Shown: positions 16,560 to 24,850, counted from the stretch's first letter. The stretch is DNA of 64,000 nt from Cellulomonas wangsupingiae (GCF_024508275.1 NZ_CP101989.1:310001-374000), one strand, 5' to 3'. A program made the numbers and translations. The notes: generated by a model not told the origin, from the sequence alone.

Positions 16560-16565
16560 CGGTGC

Positions 16566-16988
16566 ATGGAGCACAAGGACGAGATGCGCGAGGACGCCGC
16601 CCGCAGCGACGCGGCTGCCGCGGCCCGGGCCGACCAGGCCCAGGCGCGCCGGGAGCAGGAGGCCCGCGAACGGCTCCTGGCGCTGGGGGCGGACCGGCTG
16701 GACGACCGCCCGTGGCGGCCCGCGCCCGTGCCGCCGTCCGCCGTCGACCTCGTGCAGTACGCACTCTGGCGGTCCGCGGACCTCGCGCCCGAGGACGTCG
16801 CCGCCGCGCTGTCCCTGCTGCCCGCGGCTCGTGCCGAGGTCGACGGGCTGGAGGACGGCCTGCTGTTCGTCGCCCGCGGCGCGGGCCTGACCTGGGCGCA
16901 GATCGCACAGGCCACGGGCTTCAACTCACCGCAGGCGTGCCAGCAGCACCACGCGCGCCTCGCCACCCGCAGGGCGAGCGCCCCGTGA
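16566..16988 (+). CDS. Helix-turn-helix protein with coiled-coil N-terminus
   Basis: The 140-residue protein starts with about 35 residues of Ala/Arg/Glu/Gln-rich helix (AARADQAQARREQEARERLL), likely a coiled coil. A middle helical region follows, then a C-terminal HTH: GLTWAQIAQATGFNSPQACQQHH. The motif resembles the sigma-4/LuxR-like HTH found in small actinobacterial DNA-binding proteins. The start is set by a -10 element six bases upstream (leaderless). It overlaps the next gene by GTGA. It probably binds the palindrome overlapping its own promoter, controlling itself and the divergent gene. Confidence 0.7.
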   Translation: MEHKDEMREDAARSDAAAAARADQAQARREQEARERLLALGADRLDDRPWRPAPVPPSAVDLVQYALWRSADLAPEDVAAALSLLPAARAEVDGLEDGLLFVARGAGLTWAQIAQATGFNSPQACQQHHARLATRRASAP

Positions 16989-17620
16989 GCCACGACTCGG
17001 CGCCGGACCTGCTCGCGCTGCACGCCGTGCGGGTCGTCGGCTTCGCCGACACCCCCGCCCTCGCCCGCCGCTTCGCCCTCGACCCGGGCGAGACGCAGGA
17101 GCACCTGCTCGACGCGCAGGCGTGCGGCTGGGTGGCGCGCTCGGCGTTCGCGGACCTCGCCGGCTGGTCGTTGACGGCGTCGGGCCGCGCGCGCGACGAG
17201 CACCTGCTGGCCGACGAGCTCGCCCACGTCGAGGGCGGGGACGAGGTCCGCGCCGCCCACGAGGCGTTCCTGCCGCTCAACGCCCGGCTGCAGCGCGCGT
17301 GCACCGACTGGCAGCTGCGACCCGCGGCCGGCGACGCGCTGGCACCGAACGACCACGCGGACGCCGCCTGGGACGGCCGCGTGCTCGACGAGCTGGCGGA
17401 GGTCGAGCAAGGGCTCGTGCCGCTCGTGCACCGGCTGGCGGGGATCCTGACGAGGTTCCGGGGGTACGACACCCGGTTCGCCGCCGCGCTTTTCCGCGCA
17501 CGCGCGGGCGACGGCGGCTGGGTCGACCGCACCGACGTCGACTCGTGCCACCGCGTCTGGTTCGAGCTGCACGAGGACCTCGTCGCGACGCTCGGCGCCG
17601 ACCGGGGCGCACCCGCCTGA
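16985..17620 (+). CDS. Winged-helix-like regulatory protein of unknown role
   Basis: The GTG overlaps the preceding TGA, giving a 211-residue protein coupled to the HTH gene. The N-terminal 70 residues read as a winged helix: LHAVRVVGFADTPALARRFA, then ETQEHLLDAQACGWVARSA and a wing WSLTASGRARDEHLL. The C-terminal 140 residues are helical with charged segments (LAEVEQGLVPLVHRLAGILT, DSCHRVWFELHEDLVATLG). I know of no characterised homologue. The pairing with a second DNA-binding protein opposite a PEP-synthase-like enzyme suggests a shared sensing function, but that is inference. Confidence 0.58.
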   Translation: MSHDSAPDLLALHAVRVVGFADTPALARRFALDPGETQEHLLDAQACGWVARSAFADLAGWSLTASGRARDEHLLADELAHVEGGDEVRAAHEAFLPLNARLQRACTDWQLRPAAGDALAPNDHADAAWDGRVLDELAEVEQGLVPLVHRLAGILTRFRGYDTRFAAALFRARAGDGGWVDRTDVDSCHRVWFELHEDLVATLGADRGAPA

Positions 17621-17660
17621 CGCCGGGAAGGGCGCGGCCGCGACGCCCCGCGAATCGCCC

Positions 17661-17690
17661 TTGCCCCCGTCGCGCACCACGCCCTAGCGT
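17661..17690 (+). promoter_or_regulatory. Promoter of the MFS exporter gene
   Basis: TTGCCC (17661-17666) and TAGCGT (17685-17690) are separated by 18 bases. Transcription should begin near 17697, leaving a roughly 95-base leader before the GTG of the exporter. That leader contains a short reading frame. Confidence 0.5.
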
Positions 17691-17698
17691 CGCCGCCG

Positions 17699-17719
17699 AT
17701 GGACGTCAGACGCCGCTGA
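17699..17719 (+). CDS. Possible six-residue leader peptide upstream of MFS exporter
   Basis: Immediately after the predicted transcription start lies ATG GAC GTC AGA CGC CGC TGA, encoding MDVRRR. It has three consecutive Arg codons, the first a rare AGA. The following leader contains two GCCGCCGCGC repeats that could pair alternatively. Short Arg-rich or otherwise stalling peptides control some resistance genes by ribosome stalling. There is no experimental or comparative support here, and a six-codon frame can occur by chance. Confidence 0.3.
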   Translation: MDVRRR

Positions 17720-17792
17720 AGCAGCCCGCCGAGCCGCCGCGCTCGTCGGGCCGCCGCGCCCTGTCTGCCTCCCGCCGAAAGCGACCACCACC

Positions 17793-19004
17793 GTGTCCGA
17801 GCTCGCGCGCGTCCGTCCCGACCTCTCCCTCACCCTGGCCCTCGCGGCGGCGTCGTTCGCCGGGGGCCTCTTCCTGCCGCTGTCCCTCGTGTACTTCACC
17901 GTCCTCACCGACCTCCCGCTGCCCGTCCTCGGTGCCCTGGTCAGCGGCAGCGTGCTCGTCGGGCTGCCGCTCCCGCTCCTCGCCGGTGCGCTGGTGGACC
18001 GCCTGGGCCCTCGGCCCGTGGTCGTCGCGGCGCTGGTGCTGCACGCCGTCGCCTACGGCGGCTTCGTGGTCGTCCGGGACCCCGCGCCGGTGCTCGTGGC
18101 GTCGGTGGTCATGGTGGCCGGCACGCGGCTGTTCTGGTCGTCCGTGTTCACGCTGCTCGCCGACCACGCCGAGGCCGGCAGCGCCCTGTCGACGGAGCAG
18201 TGGTTCGGGCGGCTCAACGCCGCGCGCACCGTCGGCATCGTCGCCGGTGGCCTGGTCACGGGCGCGGTCGTCACCCTGGACGACCCCGACGCCTACGTGC
18301 TCCTCGCCTGGGTGGCCGCCGCGTGCACCGCGCTCGCCGCCGGCCTCGTCGCCGCCCGCGTGCGCCCGCCGCGGGCCGTGGTCCCGGCCGACGGCCGCGC
18401 GGCGGGTCTCGGCGTGATGGTCCGCGACCGCGCGTTCTTCGTCCTGCTGGGCACCAACAGCGTGTTCGCGCTGTGCATCCTGTTCCTCGGGCTCGCGCTG
18501 CCGACCGTGGTCCGCGCCGGCCTGGCGGGACCGGGGTGGCTGACCTCCCTCCTGCTCGTGGCGAACGCGCTGCTGGTCGCCGTGCTCTCCGCGCGCGGGG
18601 CCGCCGCCGCCGCGTCCCGGCCGCGGACCGCCGTGCTGCGCCGGGCGGGCGTCCTGTGGTGCGCGGCCTTCACCGTGCTGGCCGTCGCGGTGTCGGTGGG
18701 GCTCGCGGTCGCGGCCGTGCTGCTCCTGGTCGGCATCGTGCTGCTCAGCGTGGCCGAGGTGCTGCACGCCCCGGCGTCCGCGGCCCTCGTCGGCGCCCTG
18801 GGCGGTGCGGCCCGGGGGCGTTACCTCGCGGTGTTCCAGTACTCCTTCGTGGCCGCCGAGCTCGTGGGCCCCCTGCTCTTCACCGGCCTGTTCGGGGTCG
18901 TGCCCGCCCTGCCGTTCGCGGTCGTCGCCGCGGCGAGCCTGCTGGCGGCCGCCGTGCTGCACCGCAGCAGATCCCTCGGAGCCCGCAGCAGCGCCACCCC
19001 GTGA
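17793..19004 (+). CDS. Major facilitator superfamily (MFS) exporter
   Basis: The 403-residue integral membrane protein has about twelve helices. The first begins LTLALAAASFAGGLFLPLSL and the conserved loop between helices 2 and 3 reads GALVDRLGPRPV, the MFS motif A (GxxxDRxGRR). A central loop near residue 190 separates two six-helix halves, and a second PxxAALV motif occurs in helix 10. It fits the drug:H+ antiporter group. The GTG start follows a leader containing a short frame. No regulator gene is adjacent, so regulation may lie in that leader. Confidence 0.85.
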   Translation: MSELARVRPDLSLTLALAAASFAGGLFLPLSLVYFTVLTDLPLPVLGALVSGSVLVGLPLPLLAGALVDRLGPRPVVVAALVLHAVAYGGFVVVRDPAPVLVASVVMVAGTRLFWSSVFTLLADHAEAGSALSTEQWFGRLNAARTVGIVAGGLVTGAVVTLDDPDAYVLLAWVAAACTALAAGLVAARVRPPRAVVPADGRAAGLGVMVRDRAFFVLLGTNSVFALCILFLGLALPTVVRAGLAGPGWLTSLLLVANALLVAVLSARGAAAAASRPRTAVLRRAGVLWCAAFTVLAVAVSVGLAVAAVLLLVGIVLLSVAEVLHAPASAALVGALGGAARGRYLAVFQYSFVAAELVGPLLFTGLFGVVPALPFAVVAAASLLAAAVLHRSRSLGARSSATP

Positions 19005-19035
19005 CCGGCTCCGGAGTTGCGTCCGGCCCACCGAT

Positions 19036-19053
19036 GCGGACACTGATGTCCGC
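19036..19053. promoter_or_regulatory. Inverted repeat between MFS and desaturase genes
   Basis: GCGGACA (19036-19042) and TGTCCGC (19047-19053) form perfect 7-base arms around a 4-base centre, about 30 bases after the MFS stop. It could be a terminator hairpin of the MFS gene or an operator for the desaturase, whose ATG is 104 bases downstream. There is no T-tract. Confidence 0.35.
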
Positions 19054-19156
19054 TCCATCAGGACGAACGCCCACATCTCGCGTTACCCTCCTGCGCGTAG
19101 TCCTTCGGTCGGGCCCGTCACCAGGAGCTCGGCCACCGGCACGCGAGGGAGCGTTC

Positions 19157-20218
19157 ATGACCGTCCAGGCAGCTGGTGTCCGTGAGCAGTACGTCAGCGA
19201 CTTCACCGCCCTGAACCGGATGGTGCAGGAGACGGGTCTGATGCGCCGCCGGTACGGCTACTACTGGACCCGGTTCCTCGTGCTGACGGCCCTGCTGGCG
19301 CTGACCGTCGTAGCGTTCGTGCGGCTCGGGCCCTCGTGGTGGCAGCTCGTCACCGCGGTCGTCCTCGCCTTCCTGCTGGGGCAGGTGATGTTCCTCGGCC
19401 ACGACGCCGCGCACCGCCAGATCTTCGAGTCCCGCCGGTGGAACGACTGGGCCAGCCTGGTCATCGCCAACCTGTACGCCGGGATGAGCTACGGCTGGTG
19501 GCAGAGCAAGCACTCGCGGCACCACGCCAAGCCGAACCAGATCGGCGCCGACCCCGACATCGGCACGGGCGTCCTGGTCTTCCACACCGAGGACCTGACC
19601 GAGCCGCGCAGCGGCCTCAAGGGCTGGTTCGCGCAGCGGCAGGGCTGGCTGTTCTTCCCGCTCCTGCTCCTCGAGGGCCTCAACCTGCACATCTCAGGCA
19701 TCAAGACCATCTTCGGGCGCGGCCCCGTCAAGCGACGCCCGGTCGAGATCGCGTTCGTCACGCTGCGCCTCGGCGGCTACCTGGCGCTCGTGTTCTGGCT
19801 GCTGCCCGTCGGCATGGCCTTCGCGTTCCTCGGCGTCCAGATGGGCCTGTTCGGGCTCTACATGGGTGCGGTGTTCGCCCCCAACCACAAGGGGATGCCG
19901 CTCGTGCCCCGCGACGGCAAGGTCGACTTCCTGCGGCGCCAGGTGCTCATGAGCCGCAACGTGCGCGGCGGCCGTCTGACCGACCTCTTCATGGGGGGCC
20001 TGAACTACCAGGTCGAGCACCACCTGTTCCCCAGCATGCCGCGGCCCCACCTGCGCAAGCTGCAGCCGATGGTCCGGCAGTTCTGCGCCGAGCGCGAGAT
20101 CCCCTACACCGAGACGACCCTGCTCGAGTCGTACGGGATCGTCGTGCGGCACCTCAACAAGGTCGGCCTGGCCGCGCGCGACCCGTTCCGCTGCCCGCTG
20201 GCCGAGCAGCTCAGGTAG
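19157..20218 (+). CDS. Membrane fatty acid desaturase (acyl-lipid/DesA type)
   Basis: The 353-residue protein has the three di-iron histidine boxes of membrane desaturases: GHDAAH at about residue 83, KHSRHH at about 118 and NYQVEHHLF at about 285. The QVEHH form of the third box is typical of front-end and acyl-lipid desaturases. Four membrane helices fit the usual two hairpins. It introduces a double bond into membrane acyl chains using electrons from ferredoxin or a reductase not encoded here; regiochemistry cannot be deduced. The ATG follows GAGGGAGC. Its 3' end overlaps the convergent regulator gene by eight bases. Confidence 0.92.
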   Translation: MTVQAAGVREQYVSDFTALNRMVQETGLMRRRYGYYWTRFLVLTALLALTVVAFVRLGPSWWQLVTAVVLAFLLGQVMFLGHDAAHRQIFESRRWNDWASLVIANLYAGMSYGWWQSKHSRHHAKPNQIGADPDIGTGVLVFHTEDLTEPRSGLKGWFAQRQGWLFFPLLLLEGLNLHISGIKTIFGRGPVKRRPVEIAFVTLRLGGYLALVFWLLPVGMAFAFLGVQMGLFGLYMGAVFAPNHKGMPLVPRDGKVDFLRRQVLMSRNVRGGRLTDLFMGGLNYQVEHHLFPSMPRPHLRKLQPMVRQFCAEREIPYTETTLLESYGIVVRHLNKVGLAARDPFRCPLAEQLR

Positions 20219-20528
20219 GCCGGTCGGCGACGCCGCCGGCCATGCCGGCGATCCGTCGCAGCTCGGCCAGGTGGCCGTCCAGCGCCGTCCGGCCCGCGTC
20301 GGTCAGGGTGAGCCAGGTCCGTGTGCGCGACGCGTGCGGGACCTTGGCGACGCTGACGTAGCCGGCCTCGGTCAGCACGCGCACGTGCTTGCTGAGGACC
20401 GAGTCGCTGACGCCCAGGGAGTCCCGCACGGCCCCGAACTCCAGGGCGTCGACGGGCGCCAGCATCGCGCAGACCTGCAGGCGGTTCGGCGCGTGGATCA
20501 GCTCGTCGAAGACGGGTCGGGCGCTCAC
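20211..20528 (-). CDS. Winged-helix transcriptional regulator (PF13601-like)
   Basis: A 105-residue single-domain regulator: FDELIHAPNRLQVCAMLAP, helix FGAVRDSLGVSDSVLSKHVR, LTEAGYVSVAKVP and the wing RTWLTLTDAGRTALDGHL. This is the small MarR/ArsR-like group that commonly follows or precedes a membrane protein gene. The GTG overlaps the TGA of the membrane protein gene by four bases, so it is translationally coupled to it. It probably represses its own operon through the direct repeats at the promoter upstream of that gene. Effector unknown. Confidence 0.87.
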   Translation of the reverse strand: MSARPVFDELIHAPNRLQVCAMLAPVDALEFGAVRDSLGVSDSVLSKHVRVLTEAGYVSVAKVPHASRTRTWLTLTDAGRTALDGHLAELRRIAGMAGGVADRPT

Positions 20529-21004
20529 GTGCCCGCGACGACCTGGGCGCGCAGGCGGGCGTCGATGCGCCGCTCCCGGTCGTACGTCACGACGAAGGCC
20601 ACGGCCCCCGCGGCGACCAGCGCGAGCGGCACGTCGAGGAACGCCTGCAGCACGAACCCGAGGGCGAGCAGGCCGAACACCTGCAGGTACCAGGGCAGCA
20701 TCCCGTGCACGTAGCGGTCGACGGCGACCCCCGTGGCGCGGTGCAGGCAGTACATGAGCACCGCGGGAGCCACGCACGCACCGAGGACCACGAGCAGCGT
20801 CGACGCGCTCTCGGCGTCGCTGCCGGCCGCCGGGCGGCCGACGACCAGACCCATGCCGACGAACATCGACGCGGTGCTCAGCGCCGCTCCCAGCCGGTAC
20901 CACCACGGGGAGCCGACCCGGCCCGCGAGGCTCTCACGCGCGGTGTCGACGTCCCGCAGCAGGGCGAGCGCGTCGTCGGGGGTCGGGGATCCGCTGCTTT
21001 CCAT
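20525..21004 (-). CDS. Four-helix membrane protein in operon with regulator
   Basis: The 159-residue protein has a soluble N-terminus (DDALALLRDVDTARESLAGR), then four hydrophobic helices and a short basic tail (DRERRIDARLRAQ). Proteins of this shape often accompany PF13601-type regulators, but their biochemical role is unknown. The ATG has no Shine-Dalgarno site: a TTGCCG/TAGGTT promoter with 17-base spacing ends six bases before it, so the transcript should be leaderless. A 13-base direct repeat covers both the promoter spacer and the start codon. Confidence 0.72.
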   Translation of the reverse strand: MESSGSPTPDDALALLRDVDTARESLAGRVGSPWWYRLGAALSTASMFVGMGLVVGRPAAGSDAESASTLLVVLGACVAPAVLMYCLHRATGVAVDRYVHGMLPWYLQVFGLLALGFVLQAFLDVPLALVAAGAVAFVVTYDRERRIDARLRAQVVAGT

Positions 21005-21039
21005 GGTGGAAACCTAGGCGCTGCTTTCCATCACGGCAA
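20992..21039 (-). promoter_or_regulatory. Leaderless promoter with 13-base direct repeat
   Basis: On the minus strand: -35 TTGCCG (21039-21034), 17-base spacer, -10 TAGGTT (21016-21011), six bases, ATG. The 13-mer ATGGAAAGCAGCG occurs at 21031-21019, inside the spacer, and again at 21004-20992, covering the start codon. The copies are 27 bases apart. Bound regulator at both would block polymerase entry and escape. Confidence 0.55.
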
Positions 21040-21092
21040 GTGGTTCGTCGGTCCCGTCGTCGCGGGGCTGCCGGGCGGCGGCGTCGTCGCGG

Positions 21093-21596
21093 TCAGGCCT
21101 CCGGTCCCTCCCACGGGTACCCGTGGTCGACGAAGGCCTGGCGGATCTGTGACGCGTCGCCCTCGACGTCGCCCTCGAACAGCGTCCGCCCGGACTCGGT
21201 GACGATGACCAGCTTCGAGCCGCGCGGGTGCACGGCGCCGACCTTGGCCCGCTCGACGACCCGCTCGACCTCGCCGCGACGACGGACGCGGATGCGGTCC
21301 GGCCCCACGTCGAGCACGGGCGTGTCGACGACGACCCACGCGGCCACCGCCAGGCCGAGGACCAGCCCGACCACGGGCCGGCCCCAGGCCAGCCACGGTT
21401 CGTCGAACGACCCCAGGAGCCGCAGCGGGCCCTGGAACGGCATCCAGGGCAGCTCGCCCGCCCACCGCGCGAGCAGCGGCAGCAGCGCGCCGAGCGCGGC
21501 GCCCCCGGCTCCGAACAGGCCGGCGACCCAGGCCCGCCCGGAGCGGTCGAAGCCCCCGACGGTACGGACGGGCGGGGCGTCGTCGCCGGTCGTCAT
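21093..21596 (-). CDS. YqeB-like membrane protein
   Basis: A 167-residue protein with two N-terminal membrane helices (AGLFGAGGAALGALLPLLAR and VGLVLGLAVAAWVVVDTP) followed by a small beta-rich domain: RIRVRRRGEVERVVER, KLVIVTESGRTLFEGD, and a closing DASQIRQAFVDHGYPWEG. This order and the HGYPW ending match the YqeB family of Firmicutes and actinobacteria, whose function is unknown. It is a single gene; a GTG/ATG choice is not an issue as the ATG opens directly into the acidic N-terminus. Possible but unproven peripheral signalling role. Confidence 0.62.
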   Translation of the reverse strand: MTTGDDAPPVRTVGGFDRSGRAWVAGLFGAGGAALGALLPLLARWAGELPWMPFQGPLRLLGSFDEPWLAWGRPVVGLVLGLAVAAWVVVDTPVLDVGPDRIRVRRRGEVERVVERAKVGAVHPRGSKLVIVTESGRTLFEGDVEGDASQIRQAFVDHGYPWEGPEA

Positions 21597-21641
21597 GGCG
21601 GCACCGTAGTGGAGCGTGCCGCCGTCGCCCAGGGTGTCAGG

Positions 21642-22478
21642 TCACCTGGTGGCCGACCGGCGGGCGGTGAGGGACGCGATGACGGGGGCGAGCGCGGCGA
21701 CGACGGCGGCGGCGAACGCGGCGGTCGCCACGGTCTCGTCGACGAGCGGCCCGTTGGTGCGGCCGAGGCCGATCCACATCAGCCCCCACCCCATCGCCAG
21801 GCCGATCGGGATCACCAGGGCCGGCCGGCGGCGGCCGTACGCGCCGTACGCGACGGCCAGCAGGGCGGCGGCCGAGACGAGGACGACCGACCAGCCGGTC
21901 GCGCCGAGGCCCAGCTCCCCGACCTCGGCGTAGGCGAGGAAGGCAGCGGTGTTCGCGAGCGTCGCGACGCTGACCCAGCCGGTGTAGAGGCCGACGGTCA
22001 CGTCCGTGATCACGGACGGTGCCGTGGCCGTGTGCGGCATGCGCACGAGCTTGACGTACATCGTCGCCAGCACGGCGAGCAGCACGACGATCACGACGAC
22101 GCTGCCGGCGACGGAGTCGGCCTGCACCGCCCCGATCCACAGCGCGTTGAGCAGCATCGACGCGAGCACCCACCACGAGATCGCGCGCAGGCGCGGGTCG
22201 GCGCCCTGGCGGGGCAGCGCCTGGACGACCGCGAAGACGGCCAAGCCGGTGTAGATCACCGACCAGATCGAGAACGCCGGGCTGTCGGGCGCGACCGGGG
22301 TGGCCGTCGCCGACAGGGCGCCGCCCGCCGCCTCGGCGACGGGCTGCCCGCCGAAGGCGCCGGAGCCGATGGTCGCGCCGACGATCGCGACGGCGGCGCC
22401 GACGAGGACCGTGACCTGACGGACACGGTCGCGGGACGTGGTGCGGCCGACTGCGGCGGCGGGGTTCATGGTCTCCAT
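21642..22478 (-). CDS. TspO/MBR-like tryptophan-rich membrane protein
   Basis: The 278-residue membrane protein has about seven to eight helices. The segment DSPAFSIWSVIYTGLAVF and the Trp-rich helix RAISWWVLASMLLNALWIGA resemble TspO/MBR (PxxW in TM2 and WNxxL-type helices), as does GLMWIGLGRTNG. Classical TspO has five helices and about 160 residues, so this is an extended relative, as found in several actinobacteria. TspO proteins bind porphyrins and other tetrapyrroles. The gene is divergent from the antiporter gene, with 89 bases between starts. Confidence 0.65.
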   Translation of the reverse strand: METMNPAAAVGRTTSRDRVRQVTVLVGAAVAIVGATIGSGAFGGQPVAEAAGGALSATATPVAPDSPAFSIWSVIYTGLAVFAVVQALPRQGADPRLRAISWWVLASMLLNALWIGAVQADSVAGSVVVIVVLLAVLATMYVKLVRMPHTATAPSVITDVTVGLYTGWVSVATLANTAAFLAYAEVGELGLGATGWSVVLVSAAALLAVAYGAYGRRRPALVIPIGLAMGWGLMWIGLGRTNGPLVDETVATAAFAAAVVAALAPVIASLTARRSATR

Positions 22479-22567
22479 GGCACAAGAGTGACAACAGTCA
22501 GCAGGCTGAGCATCTTGAGAGACGTCCCGTCCGTCCGGATCGTCCCCCGCCGCGTAGCCTCCGGTGC

Positions 22568-24151
22568 ATGGCTGCGCTCGAGCTCGTGGTCCTGCTCGGC
22601 ACCGTGATCGTCGTGGGCGGCGTGCTCAGCCGCCGCCTGGGGATCGCGCCCCCGGTGCTGCTCCTGCTGCTGGGCGTGCTGCTCGGGTTCGTCCCCGCGC
22701 TGCGGGAGGTGCACCTGCCGCCCGAGCTCATGCTCCTGGTGTTCCTGCCGGCGCTCCTGTACTGGGAGGCGCTGACCGCGTCCCTGCGGGAGATCCGCGC
22801 CAACCTGCGCGGCATCGTGCTGGTCAGCACGCTGCTCGTCGCCCTGACCGCGTGGGCCGTCGCCGCCGTCGCCCACGCGTTCGGCATGCCGTGGGGCCCG
22901 GCGTGGGTGCTGGGCGCGGCGCTCGCCCCCACGGACGCCACCGCCGTGGCGACGCTGTCACGGCTGCTGCCGCGCCGCCCGATGGGTGTGCTGCGCGCCG
23001 AGGGCCTGGTCAACGACGGGACCGCGCTGGTCATCTACGGCGTCGCCGTGGGCGTCACCGTGGGGGAGGAGGCGCTGACCGGCGGGCGCGTGACCTGGCT
23101 GCTCGTCGTGTCGTACGGCGGGGGGGTGCTGGCCGGCCTGGCCGTCGCGTGGCTGGGCCTGCAGCTGCGCCGCCGCCTGGACGACGTGTACCTCGGCAAC
23201 ACGGTCACCATGCTCACGCCGTTCGCGGCCTTCCTGCTGGCCGAGCTGGTCGAGGCGTCGGGGGTCCTCGCGGTCGTCGTCACGGGCCTGGTCATGGGGC
23301 AGGCGGGGCCACGCGTCGTCGGGGCGGCCGTCCGCCGGGTCGCGGAGCCCTTCTGGTCGTTGGGCACGTACCTGCTGAACGCCGCGCTGTTCGTGCTCGT
23401 GGGGATCGAGGTGCAGTCCGCCGTACGCGGTGAGACGGGGTCGGCCATCGGTGGGGCCGTGGTCCTGGCGTTCGCCGTGTGGGGCACGGTCCTCGTGGTG
23501 CGCTGCGCGTTCCTGTTCGGGTCCGTGTACGCCATCCGGCTGCTGGACCGCCGCCCGTCGCAGCGGCTGCGCCGGGTCAGCGACCGCTCGCGCATCGTCA
23601 GCACCGTCGCGGGGTTCCGCGGTGCGGTGTCGCTGGCGGCGGCGCTCGCGGTGCCGACGACGGTCGCGTCGGGCGCGCCGTTCCCGGACCGCGGCCGCAT
23701 CGTGTTCGTCACCGCCGTCGTCGTGACGCTCACGCTCGCCGTGCAAGGGCTCGCGCTGCCCGCCGTCGTCCGCTGGGCGCGCTTCGCGCAGGACGACGGC
23801 GCGGCGCAGGAGCGCGTGCTGGCCGAGCGGGAGTCCACGCAGAGCGCGCTGGACGCCCTGCCGGGGATCGCCGCGGGCGTCGGGGCGGACGACGACGTGG
23901 TCGAGATGGTCCGCGCGCAGTACGTCGAGCGGCTCGCCCTGCTGGACGCACCGGACGCGGACACCGAGCCCGACCGGCGTCGGCAGCGGACGGAGACGGC
24001 GCTGCGGCTCGCCCTGCTGGCGCACAAGCGCGGCACCGTCATCACCCTGCGCGACGAGCGTCGCATCGACGACGCCGTCCTGCGGCAGGTGCAGGCGCGT
24101 CTCGACATCGAGGAGCTGCGGCTGTCACGGGACGACCTCACGCTCGACTGA
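22568..24151 (+). CDS. Na+/H+ antiporter, CPA1/NhaP family
   Basis: A 527-residue antiporter. The membrane domain of about 400 residues carries the ion-site signatures of CPA1 exchangers: LAPTDATAVATL in TM5 and the EGLVNDGTALV segment in TM6 with its ND pair. A conserved Arg helix (FRGAVSLAAALAVP) follows near residue 350. The C-terminal 110 residues are cytoplasmic and helical. It should exchange cytoplasmic Na+ or K+ for protons in pH and salt homeostasis. A -10 TAGCCT ends seven bases before the ATG, suggesting a leaderless mRNA. Confidence 0.93.
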   Translation: MAALELVVLLGTVIVVGGVLSRRLGIAPPVLLLLLGVLLGFVPALREVHLPPELMLLVFLPALLYWEALTASLREIRANLRGIVLVSTLLVALTAWAVAAVAHAFGMPWGPAWVLGAALAPTDATAVATLSRLLPRRPMGVLRAEGLVNDGTALVIYGVAVGVTVGEEALTGGRVTWLLVVSYGGGVLAGLAVAWLGLQLRRRLDDVYLGNTVTMLTPFAAFLLAELVEASGVLAVVVTGLVMGQAGPRVVGAAVRRVAEPFWSLGTYLLNAALFVLVGIEVQSAVRGETGSAIGGAVVLAFAVWGTVLVVRCAFLFGSVYAIRLLDRRPSQRLRRVSDRSRIVSTVAGFRGAVSLAAALAVPTTVASGAPFPDRGRIVFVTAVVVTLTLAVQGLALPAVVRWARFAQDDGAAQERVLAERESTQSALDALPGIAAGVGADDDVVEMVRAQYVERLALLDAPDADTEPDRRRQRTETALRLALLAHKRGTVITLRDERRIDDAVLRQVQARLDIEELRLSRDDLTLD

Positions 24152-24220
24152 GGCGGGGCGTGGCCGCGGTCGGCGCTGCGGGGCTGTGGCGCTGCCGGGC
24201 CGTCGCTAGCGTGGGTGGGT

Positions 24221-24718
24221 ATGGAGCCGGAGCGGCGGGCGTGGGTCCCGCCGGCGTGGGTGGCGTGGGGCGCGGTCGTCGCAGCGTTCGCGTTCGCGGC
24301 CGTCAGCCTGCTGTGGGCGACGGGCAGCACGCTCGGCCTGGACACGCTCGGCGGGTCCGTCGAGCGGCTGGGGCGCGGCCGCGACCCGGCCCTGCTCGCG
24401 GCGAACGCCGTCGCGCTCGTGCTCAAGCTGCTCGGTGGCGTCCTGGCCCTGGCGCTCGTGCAGCCGTGGGGCCGGCGCCTGCCGCAGCGGCCGCTGCTGG
24501 CCCTGGGGTGGCTGGGGTCCGCGGTGCTCGTGGTCTACGGCGTCCTGCAGGTGACGACGCTCGCGCTGGTGGCCGCCCACGTCCTCGTGCCCGACGAGCC
24601 CTTGAGCGACCGTGCGCTGCGGTGGCGGCTCCTGCTGTGGGAGCCGTGGTTCCTCGTGTGGGGGCTGCTGCTGGCCGGTGCGACGCTGCGCTGCCGACGG
24701 CTGCGTCGTGGGGTGTGA
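24221..24718 (+). CDS. DUF3995-type membrane protein
   Basis: The 165-residue protein has four hydrophobic helices. The first, AWGAVVAAFAFAAVSLLWA, leads to TGSTLGLDTLGG, which matches the DUF3995 pattern (WALGG-like loop after TM1); the last is WEPWFLVWGLLLAGATL. The function of DUF3995 is unknown. A -10 TAGCGT (24207-24212) lies eight bases before the ATG. An in-frame GTG two codons upstream is an alternative start. It follows the antiporter gene by 69 bases but appears to have its own promoter. Confidence 0.72.
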   Translation: MEPERRAWVPPAWVAWGAVVAAFAFAAVSLLWATGSTLGLDTLGGSVERLGRGRDPALLAANAVALVLKLLGGVLALALVQPWGRRLPQRPLLALGWLGSAVLVVYGVLQVTTLALVAAHVLVPDEPLSDRALRWRLLLWEPWFLVWGLLLAGATLRCRRLRRGV

Positions 24719-24850
24719 GGAGGGCGGCCTCGCCGTGCAGCGGGCGCGCACGCCGACATCCGGCGCAGACCGCCCGTTCCGCAGGCGGGATCGAGCATCG
24801 CGCAGCAGGATGACCAGCGACACCGACCCCCAGCGAGAGGTGAGACACCC

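Noticed and set aside
15368..16565. Rifampin-inducible element before the PEP-synthase-like gene
   Set aside because: No sequence like the rifamycin-associated element is present, and the rifampin-binding domain is missing from the protein.
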